Below are positions 33,875 through 40,595 of a stretch of 64,000 nt of DNA, one piece after another. Source of the stretch: Alkalihalobacterium sp048323755. Its GTDB lineage: Bacteria; Bacillota; Bacilli; Bacillales; Bacillaceae_F. Position 1 is the stretch's first letter. Every line of letters begins with the position of its first letter. The translations under genes and the position numbers were made by a program. The notes under the pieces are model-generated. The model worked only from the letters and a program-made list of their open reading frames with translations. It searched no databases and was not told where the DNA came from. The stretch spans positions 1 to 64,000 of the forward strand of contig NZ_JBLWFS010000009.1 in the NCBI RefSeq assembly GCF_048323755.1. The letters run 5' to 3'.

Positions 33875-35122
33875 TTAGATGAGCAGGTTAAACAAACTTT
33901 CATTTTTATTTATTTCATTGTACTCGAAGCCTTTTTTATTTAAGCGTTCAATAAAGAGATGGTAATCTTCATCACGTTTTAATTCAATCCCGACTAATGC
34001 AGGGCCATTTGCTTTATTGTTCTTTTTCGTATATTCAAATCGAGTAATATCGTCTTCTGGTCCTAACACATCTTCAATAAATTCGCGAAGCGCCCCAGCT
34101 CGTTGTGGGAACTGAATGATAAAGTAATGTTGTAAACCTTCATAAATCAATGAACGCTCCCTCATTTCCTGCATCCGACCAATGTCGTTATTTCCTCCAC
34201 TAACTATACATACTACGGTTTTTCCTTTAATTTCATTCTTATAGAAATCAAGGGCAGCGATAGGCATTGCGCCAGCAGGCTCAGCAACAATGGCGTTTTG
34301 ATTGTATAATTCAAGGATCGTTGTGCATATTTTCCCTTCTGGAACAAGGACAATATCATCTAAAACGTTTTTGCAAATATCAAATGGAAGTTGTCCAACC
34401 TTCTTAACTGCAGCTCCATCTACAAATTTATCAATTTTATCAAGCTCTACAACTTGACCAGCATCAATTGAGTTTTTCATTCCTGGTGCTCCTGCAGGTT
34501 CTGCTCCGATGATCTTCGTTTTAGGACTAATACTCTTAATGTACGTACCAACACCCGATATTAAGCCACCGCCACCAATTGAGCTAAACAAGTAGTCGAT
34601 TTTTTCGTCAATATCATTCATAATCTCCATTCCAACGGTTCCTTGACCCGCAATGATCTTTTCCTGATCAAAAGGATGGATAAATGCCATTTTATGTTCC
34701 GTACTGTATTTCATTGCTTCATTAAAAGAGTCATCAAACGTATCCCCTGTTAGCATTACTTCCACATACTCTTTTCCAAAAAACTTTACTTGATCTACTT
34801 TTTGACGCGGAGTCGTAGAAGGCATAAAGATTTTCCCTTTAATTTTTAAAGTACGACATGAATAGGCTACTCCTTGAGCATGATTTCCAGCACTTGCACA
34901 AACTACGCCTTGCTCAAGCTCTTCTTGCGGATGACTTTGGATTTGATAATAAGCACCTCGTATTTTAAAAGAACGAACAACTTGTAAGTCCTCTCTTTTT
35001 AAGTACACATTACACTGATATCTTTCTGATAAAACTTGATCCTTCTGTAAAGGTGTGTGAAAGACAACATCCTTTAACGTTTGATTCGCAATAATAATAT
35101 CTTCTATATTAATTTTCCCCAT
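33875..35122 (-). CDS. ilvA: Threonine dehydratase (threonine ammonia-lyase), biosynthetic
   Basis: The 415-residue enzyme makes 2-oxobutanoate from threonine for isoleucine synthesis. PLP lysine K53 is in SFKIRGAY; the serine loop SAGNHAQG and SSIGGGGLISG bind PLP. A single ACT-like regulatory domain covers about residues 325-415 (HYFIIQFPQRAGALREFI), as in the Bacillus form. ATG 35122 has AAAGGGA upstream; the earlier frame has no site. It stands away from other ilv genes. Confidence 0.94.
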   Translation of the reverse strand: MGKINIEDIIIANQTLKDVVFHTPLQKDQVLSERYQCNVYLKREDLQVVRSFKIRGAYYQIQSHPQEELEQGVVCASAGNHAQGVAYSCRTLKIKGKIFMPSTTPRQKVDQVKFFGKEYVEVMLTGDTFDDSFNEAMKYSTEHKMAFIHPFDQEKIIAGQGTVGMEIMNDIDEKIDYLFSSIGGGGLISGVGTYIKSISPKTKIIGAEPAGAPGMKNSIDAGQVVELDKIDKFVDGAAVKKVGQLPFDICKNVLDDIVLVPEGKICTTILELYNQNAIVAEPAGAMPIAALDFYKNEIKGKTVVCIVSGGNNDIGRMQEMRERSLIYEGLQHYFIIQFPQRAGALREFIEDVLGPEDDITRFEYTKKNNKANGPALVGIELKRDEDYHLFIERLNKKGFEYNEINKNESLFNLLI

Positions 35123-35332
35123 TGTGTGTATTCCCTTTCTGAAGTAGAAATTAATTAGGTTGTCTTTATAAATGGCTTTTATCGCTGTGTCGTCCTTCAT
35201 GAATTTAATGAACTAAAAACATGAAACATAAGGAACAAATACTTATAAGACAACCTTTTGACCGAACGAAATATCCTTTAACATCTTATCATAAGTTCAT
35301 TACTTTGAAAAATCTTTTCAAGGCAATTTATA

Positions 35333-35404
35333 TTGCCATTCCCTTTATAGAAAACTATAATGTAAATGTTGGTATCATTTGTAATGACAGAGCTGATCTG
35401 TCAT
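35333..35404 (+). promoter_or_regulatory. Sigma-A promoter with downstream inverted repeat
   Basis: TTGCCA (35333-35338) and TATAAT (35356-35361) are 17 bases apart. About 16-36 bases past the expected start point ATGACAGA (35384-35391) pairs with TCTGTCAT (35397-35404), either an operator or a 5' hairpin. It serves the small gene at 35434. Confidence 0.65.
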
Positions 35405-35433
35405 AATTATGCGTAAAAAGGGGTGGATCGAAA

Positions 35434-35634
35434 ATGATCAAAAAATTAACGATGCTTACAGCGTTTTTATTTACTTTACTGCTTCTGCCAGTTACTTCTG
35501 TCTTAGCTGCAGGAGGTGGAGAAGCTGCTGAAGGTGCTGCTGAACCATCTGGTCTAATCATGACTTCATTAGCCGTTCTTTCTTTTGTTACTTTAGTTTA
35601 TATGATTTTTCTAAGCCTAACAGATAACAACTAA
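35434..35634 (+). CDS. Small signal-peptide-bearing membrane protein (66 aa)
   Basis: A 66-residue protein: a signal-like helix (LTAFLFTLLLLPVTSVLA, then a cleavable AAG), a Gly/Glu/Ala linker (GGEAAEGAAEPSG) and a second hydrophobic helix (TSLAVLSFVTLVYMIFLSL). It should be a small membrane protein with an outward linker. AAAGGGGTGG lies upstream of the ATG. Family not recognised. It has its own promoter and terminator. Confidence 0.72.
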   Translation: MIKKLTMLTAFLFTLLLLPVTSVLAAGGGEAAEGAAEPSGLIMTSLAVLSFVTLVYMIFLSLTDNN

Positions 35635-35663
35635 AACGCTTCCTTACATAAAAGGATATAAAG

Positions 35664-35692
35664 ACGGGCGCGATTATTCGCGTTCGTTTTTT
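35664..35692 (+). terminator. Intrinsic terminator
   Basis: ACGGGCGCGA pairs with TCGCGTTCGT using two G-U pairs, followed by TTTTTT. Confidence 0.75.
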
Positions 35693-35726
35693 ATCGAAGT
35701 CATATACACACGAAGGAGGCAATCAG

Positions 35727-36329
35727 GTGGCTTGGGATATTTTAAACATAATAGGGACGATTGCGTTTGCCTTAAGTGGAGTAATTGTTGCGATGGAAGA
35801 AGATTATGACTTAATGGGAGTCTATATTTTAGGTTTAGTTACTGCTTTTGGTGGTGGTGCCGTTAGAAACTTACTAATAGGTGTTCCTGTTTCTGCTTTA
35901 TGGGAACAAGGTAATCTTTTTACAATTGCAGTAATCGTTATGACGATCGCCTTCTTTATACCTTCACTTTGGATTAACCATTGGATAAAATGGGGAATTT
36001 TCTTCGATGCAGTAGGGCTTGCTGCCTTCGCTATTCAAGGAGCAATGTACGCTGCAGCAATGGGACACCCATTAAGTGCAGTCATCGTAGCAGCAGCATT
36101 AACTGGAACTGGTGGTGGTATGATCCGAGATGTTTTAGCTGGAAGAAAACCACTTTTTCTTCAAAAGGAAATATACATCGCATGGACGATGTTAGCAGGA
36201 CTTGGAATAGGTCTTAACATTGTAAGTGGTACTGCAGGTCTAATTTTACTTTTTATACTTATTGTCACTTTAAGAATGTTATCTGTTTCCTATCAATGGA
36301 AGCTTCCACACCGTAAGTTAAACGCCTAA
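35727..36329 (+). CDS. TRIC-type trimeric cation channel (UPF0126)
   Basis: A 200-residue protein with seven hydrophobic helices in two inverted repeats, each carrying the Gly-rich motif (AFGGGAVRNLLIG near residue 43 and TGTGGGMIRDVLAG near residue 128). These motifs mark prokaryotic TRIC channels, which pass K+. GTG start with AGGAGG upstream. Closed by a long terminator hairpin. Confidence 0.88.
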   Translation: MAWDILNIIGTIAFALSGVIVAMEEDYDLMGVYILGLVTAFGGGAVRNLLIGVPVSALWEQGNLFTIAVIVMTIAFFIPSLWINHWIKWGIFFDAVGLAAFAIQGAMYAAAMGHPLSAVIVAAALTGTGGGMIRDVLAGRKPLFLQKEIYIAWTMLAGLGIGLNIVSGTAGLILLFILIVTLRMLSVSYQWKLPHRKLNA

Positions 36330-36333
36330 ACAA

Positions 36334-36391
36334 TAAGGTGACTTAATAAGGGTAGAACAGAATGTGCCCCTATTAAAGTCACCTTTTTATT
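36334..36391 (+). terminator. Terminator of the TRIC-type gene
   Basis: AAGGTGACTTAATAAGGG (36334-36351) pairs with CCCCTATTAAAGTCACCTT (36367-36385) with small bulges, then TTTATT. Confidence 0.75.
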
Positions 36392-36392
36392 A

Positions 36393-36583
36393 ATATGGCT
36401 CTTTTCTAAAAGAATGTTGCTTTTAGCTATTGGACCGTAACCAAGCGAAAGCTTGGTTGTTCACGCTTTAGCGTGAAGCTTTTGAATATCAATCAGCCAG
36501 ATGGATAAATGAATTTATCCATTAGGGCTGATTGATATTTAAAAAACGGTCCAATAGCAACAAAGTTTACGAAAACAGCCATT
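36393..36583. repeat. Dispersed hairpin repeat, family 1, full copy D
   Basis: Outer ends ATGGCTCTTTTC and GAAAACAGCCAT are inverted repeats. Further in, TATTGGACCGT pairs with ACGGTCCAATA. Inner hairpins are CCAAGCGAAAGCTTGG, CACGCTTTAGCGTG, and a 14-bp stem AATATCAATCAGCC with its complement that encloses TGGATAAAT/ATTTATCCA. It has no coding frame and looks like a MITE or a REP-type element. Confidence 0.75.
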
Positions 36584-36588
36584 AATAT

Positions 36589-37428
36589 TTATTTTTCTAC
36601 TTCTAATAAGTAATCTTCATATGTAATCCAATCACTCCAACTCCCTACGTAAAGACGCACATTGGGGAAGTCAGCTTCTTTCAACGTCAATACATTAGGA
36701 CAAGCTGTTACACCCGAGCCACAGTATACGATTATTTCCTTCTCTTTATCTAGCCCCTTTAAACGGCTACTTTGTTCTTCAACAGTTTTCCATTTTTGAT
36801 TTAAAGTTAAGGCATCCTTCCAGAAGAAATGACGAGCATTTGGAATATGTCCGGCTACCTTATCTACAGGTTCTTCTATTCCTAAGTAACGCTTTTCTTC
36901 TCTAGAATCCAGTAATATGTAATCTTCGTTTTTAGAATTAACTTTATCCATTAATTCATTTCGCTCAATTAGTAATGAAGGTTGAATGTTTATTTTAAAA
37001 TTATGGGTAGATATTTGCGGAATTTTATCAGTTACATCATGACCTTTTTCTTTCCACTGACTATAGTTGCCGTTTAATACAAAAGTCTTTGAGTGACCTA
37101 AGTACTTTAGTAACCACCACATCCTCGATGCAAATGGTCCTCCTTGGTCATCATAAGCAACAACAGTAACATGCTGGTCAATGCCAGCGGCAGATAATTT
37201 ACCTGCTAATTCTTCTATGTCTGGAAGAGGGTGTCTTCCCCCATGTTCTTTTACCTTACTGGATAGATCTTTTTCTAAGTCAAAGTAAAAAGCTCCTGGT
37301 ATATGGTCTTCTAGGTAAGCATTAAATCCTTCGTGTGGTGCTCCTAATTGAAATCTACAATCAACAATTCTTACATTCGGGTCTTCTAAATGACAAGAAA
37401 GCCATTCCATTTCTACAACATTTTTCAC
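36589..37428 (-). CDS. sseA: Sulfurtransferase with two rhodanese domains
   Basis: A 279-residue thiosulfate/3-mercaptopyruvate sulfurtransferase. The N-terminal rhodanese domain is the inactive one (residues about 10-125, AYDDQGGPFASRMWWLLKY). The C-terminal one holds the active Cys in YCGSGVTACPN, near residue 236. The CGSGVTA loop points to 3-mercaptopyruvate more than thiosulfate. No operon partner is evident. The symbol follows the E. coli enzyme. Confidence 0.87.
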   Translation of the reverse strand: MKNVVEMEWLSCHLEDPNVRIVDCRFQLGAPHEGFNAYLEDHIPGAFYFDLEKDLSSKVKEHGGRHPLPDIEELAGKLSAAGIDQHVTVVAYDDQGGPFASRMWWLLKYLGHSKTFVLNGNYSQWKEKGHDVTDKIPQISTHNFKINIQPSLLIERNELMDKVNSKNEDYILLDSREEKRYLGIEEPVDKVAGHIPNARHFFWKDALTLNQKWKTVEEQSSRLKGLDKEKEIIVYCGSGVTACPNVLTLKEADFPNVRLYVGSWSDWITYEDYLLEVEK

Positions 37429-37487
37429 CCAATCACTCCATTCAAAAGAAAGTGTTATTAGAATTTTCTTTCATATTAACACAATAT

Positions 37488-37868
37488 TTATTCATTGGGT
37501 TGTTTAATTTGAATGAGGATGGTGTCTAGAATGTAATCGATCGATTTAATTGTATCTTTAAACCGCTTTGATTTTGTATCTTTTTGAAAAGCTGCAACCG
37601 ACGTTTCTAACAATTGGTCATAAGCATTTGAAAGTTGCATTGGATAAACATATGTTGGCCTGTACTCCCTTACCCATTGCTCTGCTAATTCTCTCCACTT
37701 GTTTGCAGTCATAAAAACACGATCAGCAAAAGGCTTTACGTCCGTATAAAAATCAGCAGTAAAGCCTTCTTTAATCGTATAGGTTGTATATTGTTCGCGT
37801 GAAGTATCATTAAACTCCCGTAATTGTTTTGTCAGTTCGATTAGTTTATTTATTTCTTCCTGTGTCAT
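37488..37868 (-). CDS. yppE: DUF1798 protein YppE
   Basis: A 126-residue helical protein (MTQEEINKLIELTKQLREF, FADRVFMTANKWRELAEQWV, PMQLSNAYDQLLETSVAAFQ) matching the Bacillus YppE family DUF1798, a four-helix bundle of unknown role, found near recU-ponA. ATG 37868 has GAGGTGA upstream. Confidence 0.85.
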   Translation of the reverse strand: MTQEEINKLIELTKQLREFNDTSREQYTTYTIKEGFTADFYTDVKPFADRVFMTANKWRELAEQWVREYRPTYVYPMQLSNAYDQLLETSVAAFQKDTKSKRFKDTIKSIDYILDTILIQIKQPNE

Positions 37869-37904
37869 GAAATTCACCTCACAACACATCATAACAAAAA
37901 TAAC

Positions 37905-38420
37905 TTAAAATGAAAAAAGTTGCATTAGGGAACGTCTTTTGGGTGGCATTTCTTCTAATGGCACCGTCACATTCTGCTTTATGACTACATCCATCTCGTC
38001 TAGCCTTTGTTCAATCGAAAGAAGACTTTTGCTCATTGCTTCTATTTCTTTACGGTGATTAAGCAGTTGATACGTAACGACATCATCTGCTTTTGCAGCC
38101 AGTCTTTGTTCTAAATCTTCAATCCGTTGCATCATTTGCTCTAATTTTTGCTCGTATTTAAATGTTGGCATGACTTCCTCAGGCTGTTGACTATCACTAA
38201 TAATACTTGGATTGGAGACCGTGACATCCTTCATTTTTTTTCCTTCACTAAGTTGTCCTTGAATTTCCCTTAGCGTTTCGACTTGTGGTGTTTGAAATAA
38301 ATAATGTCCGTGTTCGTTCAATTGACAATGGATATTAAAATATTTTACCCATCGTTGTACCGTCGTTGGATTTACCCCCAATAGATCAGAAACTTCTTTC
38401 GTTTTCAACACATTTTCCAT
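37905..38420 (-). CDS. racA: RacA-like chromosome-anchoring protein
   Basis: A 171-residue protein with an N-terminal MerR-type helix-turn-helix (VLKTKEVSDLLGVNPTTVQRWVKYFNIHC), a short linker, and a coiled coil from about residue 95 (FKYEQKLEQMMQRIEDLEQRLA, then EIEAMSKSLLSIEQRLDEMD). This is the RacA layout: it binds the origin region and tethers it to the pole through DivIVA during sporulation. ATG 38420 has GGAGGG upstream. An alternative is an orphan MerR-like protein. Confidence 0.78.
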   Translation of the reverse strand: MENVLKTKEVSDLLGVNPTTVQRWVKYFNIHCQLNEHGHYLFQTPQVETLREIQGQLSEGKKMKDVTVSNPSIISDSQQPEEVMPTFKYEQKLEQMMQRIEDLEQRLAAKADDVVTYQLLNHRKEIEAMSKSLLSIEQRLDEMDVVIKQNVTVPLEEMPPKRRSLMQLFSF

Positions 38421-38617
38421 TAGAAATCCCTCCATCACTTTTGTTAATGTAACTATTCGAAGTGGATTATTACTTTCCCTTCGCACTTGACAAAACTAGT
38501 TTTTATTCGTCAAAGAAAGTGATGATCTTCCAAAATCAGTCGTTCTAAAGAAATCATATGTATGGTTTTTCTACTTCAACGAATACTATAAAAGACCAAA
38601 TAAGTGGAGGGTTAGAA

Positions 38618-38743
38618 ATGGCTAAAAACAATAAACGTTCAATGAAAAAACAACAAGAAGCACAGCCTGATAGTCAACAAAATCAAAATGCTCCAGGGTA
38701 TGGTGATAAGAAATTAACAGGGCCTAATCGCCCGGCTGAATAA
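38618..38743 (+). CDS. Small basic hydrophilic protein (41 aa), possibly a spore protein
   Basis: ATG 38618 with GGAGG upstream opens a 41-codon frame (MAKNNKRSMKKQQEAQPDSQ... ending LTGPNRPAE). It is rich in K, Q, N and P without hydrophobic stretches, the style of minor small acid-soluble spore proteins, but I cannot match it to a named Ssp family. A strong terminator follows directly. Confidence 0.65.
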   Translation: MAKNNKRSMKKQQEAQPDSQQNQNAPGYGDKKLTGPNRPAE

Positions 38744-38768
38744 GGCTGACACAATGTCAGCCTTTTCT
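38742..38768 (+). terminator. Intrinsic terminator
   Basis: AAGGCTGACA (38742-38751) pairs perfectly with TGTCAGCCTT (38755-38764), followed by TTCTTT. Confidence 0.8.
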
Positions 38769-38788
38769 TTGTCCTATAACTTTACTTA

Positions 38789-39757
38789 TTATCGAAATGC
38801 TTTAATTAATGCAGTCTCTATTTTCATGGCTAAAAATAATTCTGCCATTTTATGTTGATACCAATTCGTTAATATATATTTCCTCTTTGGTTCCGTCAAG
38901 CTCTTAAAGAAACGTTTCACGTTACGAGTCGACAACGACCAATCTTCATAATCATGTCTTTGATGAAGTACCGGTGAATAAGCGGTTCTTAGGATAGGTG
39001 TATGTTTTGAAATTTTCCACTTCACGTACTTTTCATAATCTCTTCTAGAGCCTGTTGGTTCGACTTGAAGCCCAAATTGATGAATTAGCGAACTTTGCTC
39101 AGATTTAAAAAGTAACCATGCTAACTTCTTCCCCAATTCAATTCTTCTTTCAACTTTCTGAAACTTATCGACACTAAACCCATAGAGGTTACCTTCAAAA
39201 GTCGGGAAAAGAACCGTATTGAAATGTAAATGCTCCACTAAAAAATACGGCAACGATTTAAATACATGGCTCGAGTAGAAAGGATGCTCAATTACAGGCC
39301 GCTGTATCAAATGCTGTTCATTAATAATAAGGGCAGTACAAAGCCTCTCTAAATTTCCACAATTCCAGAATATGTTCCATTCTCGTATCATGAATTCACT
39401 TACATCAAAATAGGGTAGTAAATGAAAAAGTGGTCGTTTTTCGTTCTTGGAAGCCTCATAAAGGAGTAGTTGTGGATAAGCATCCGAAAAAATAAACCAA
39501 TTGGCGCGTTCAAAAGTTAAAAATAATGTGTAACTATATTGAGGAGCTATTAAAGTTTCATACCAGTTACTTTTTAAGTCCGTCATATTCCAACCTGCAT
39601 TACGAGAAACCATACTAGCTAACAAAGCCCACCAAATCTCTTGATTGTTTTTATAGTAATTCAAGTAAGCTTTCGTACGACTTATATTATCTACATTTCC
39701 TGACATGGTTTTTTTTTGTATCGTACTGACGATTTGACTTTCCTTTTTCAACATCAT
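38789..39757 (-). CDS. yppC: DUF2515 protein YppC
   Basis: A 322-residue protein of the YppC/DUF2515 family (NYYKNNQEIWWALLASMVSRN, LYGFSVDKFQKVERRIELGK, EPTGSRRDYEKY). Rich in aromatics, no signal peptide. Function unknown. It is transcribed away from recU, as in Bacillus. Confidence 0.85.
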   Translation of the reverse strand: MMLKKESQIVSTIQKKTMSGNVDNISRTKAYLNYYKNNQEIWWALLASMVSRNAGWNMTDLKSNWYETLIAPQYSYTLFLTFERANWFIFSDAYPQLLLYEASKNEKRPLFHLLPYFDVSEFMIREWNIFWNCGNLERLCTALIINEQHLIQRPVIEHPFYSSHVFKSLPYFLVEHLHFNTVLFPTFEGNLYGFSVDKFQKVERRIELGKKLAWLLFKSEQSSLIHQFGLQVEPTGSRRDYEKYVKWKISKHTPILRTAYSPVLHQRHDYEDWSLSTRNVKRFFKSLTEPKRKYILTNWYQHKMAELFLAMKIETALIKAFR

Positions 39758-39894
39758 TGTATCATCCTTTTTTAACTTCTCTGATTATCCGTTTTATGAT
39801 ATGATTACGTGATGAGAATTTTTGTTCTCATTACTTCTTAGACTATTTTACTGAAAAGAGACATACTCTTTGAACGAAAGGTTGCTGATTTGCA

Positions 39895-40494
39895 TTGGCT
39901 ATCCGTTATCCAAATGGTAAAAAGTACTCCGCACCCGTTAACCGTTCAAACACTAACAAAAAAGAAACATTCAGTAATCGCGGGATGACGCTAGAAGAAG
40001 ATTTAAATGATACAAACGCTTATTATTTGAGTCGTGGAATTGCTGTCATCCATAAAAAACCGACGCCATTACAAATCGTCCAAGTTGATTATCCAAAGCG
40101 AAGTGCTGCTGTTATTAAAGAGGCGTACTTTAAACAAGCTTCCACTACGGATTACAACGGTGTGTACCGTGGGCGTCACATTGACTTTGAAGCAAAGGAA
40201 ACAAGAAATAAAACATCATTTCCGTTGCAAAACTTTCATCTTCACCAGATTGAACACATGAAACAAGTATTAGATCAACAAGGTATTTGTTTTATCATTT
40301 TAAGATTTACATTGCTGGACGAAATATACTATTTAAATGCTTCTCATTTAGTTGAGTATTATGAAAATCAAAAAGACGGAAGAAAATCAATTCCAAAAGC
40401 AGAAATTGCTCAGCTTGGTTATTTAATAAAACAGGAATATCACCCAAGAATTGATTATTTAAAAGTAGTCGACCAACTTTTTTTTCAAAATTAA
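39895..40494 (+). CDS. recU: Holliday junction resolvase RecU
   Basis: The 199-residue RecU cuts four-way DNA junctions in recombination and chromosome segregation. The motifs are IRYPNGKKYS at the N-terminus, NRGMTLEEDLNDTNAYYL, STTDYNGVYRGRHIDFEAKE (catalytic D and E-x-K) and FPLQNFHLHQIEHM. Start is TTG 39895, forced because a stop lies three codons upstream; the ribosome site is weak. ponA follows after 101 bases, as in the known recU-ponA operon. Confidence 0.96.
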   Translation: MAIRYPNGKKYSAPVNRSNTNKKETFSNRGMTLEEDLNDTNAYYLSRGIAVIHKKPTPLQIVQVDYPKRSAAVIKEAYFKQASTTDYNGVYRGRHIDFEAKETRNKTSFPLQNFHLHQIEHMKQVLDQQGICFIILRFTLLDEIYYLNASHLVEYYENQKDGRKSIPKAEIAQLGYLIKQEYHPRIDYLKVVDQLFFQN

Positions 40495-40595
40495 TGTAAC
40501 GAAACAGACACAAAAAACGTTAATAGAAAAAGATACAATAAAAATAGAGCAAAGTTATTTTTATTCTTTCGTTTAGATGGAAAGGAAGAACAAAC

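Noticed and set aside
35221..35406. 61-codon plus-strand frame before the small membrane protein
   Set aside because: It contains the promoter and inverted repeat for the next gene and lacks a ribosome site.
39812..39831. ATGAGAA/TTCTCAT inverted repeat between yppC and recU
   Set aside because: Only seven base pairs and not a match to LexA, Fur or PerR sites that I know.
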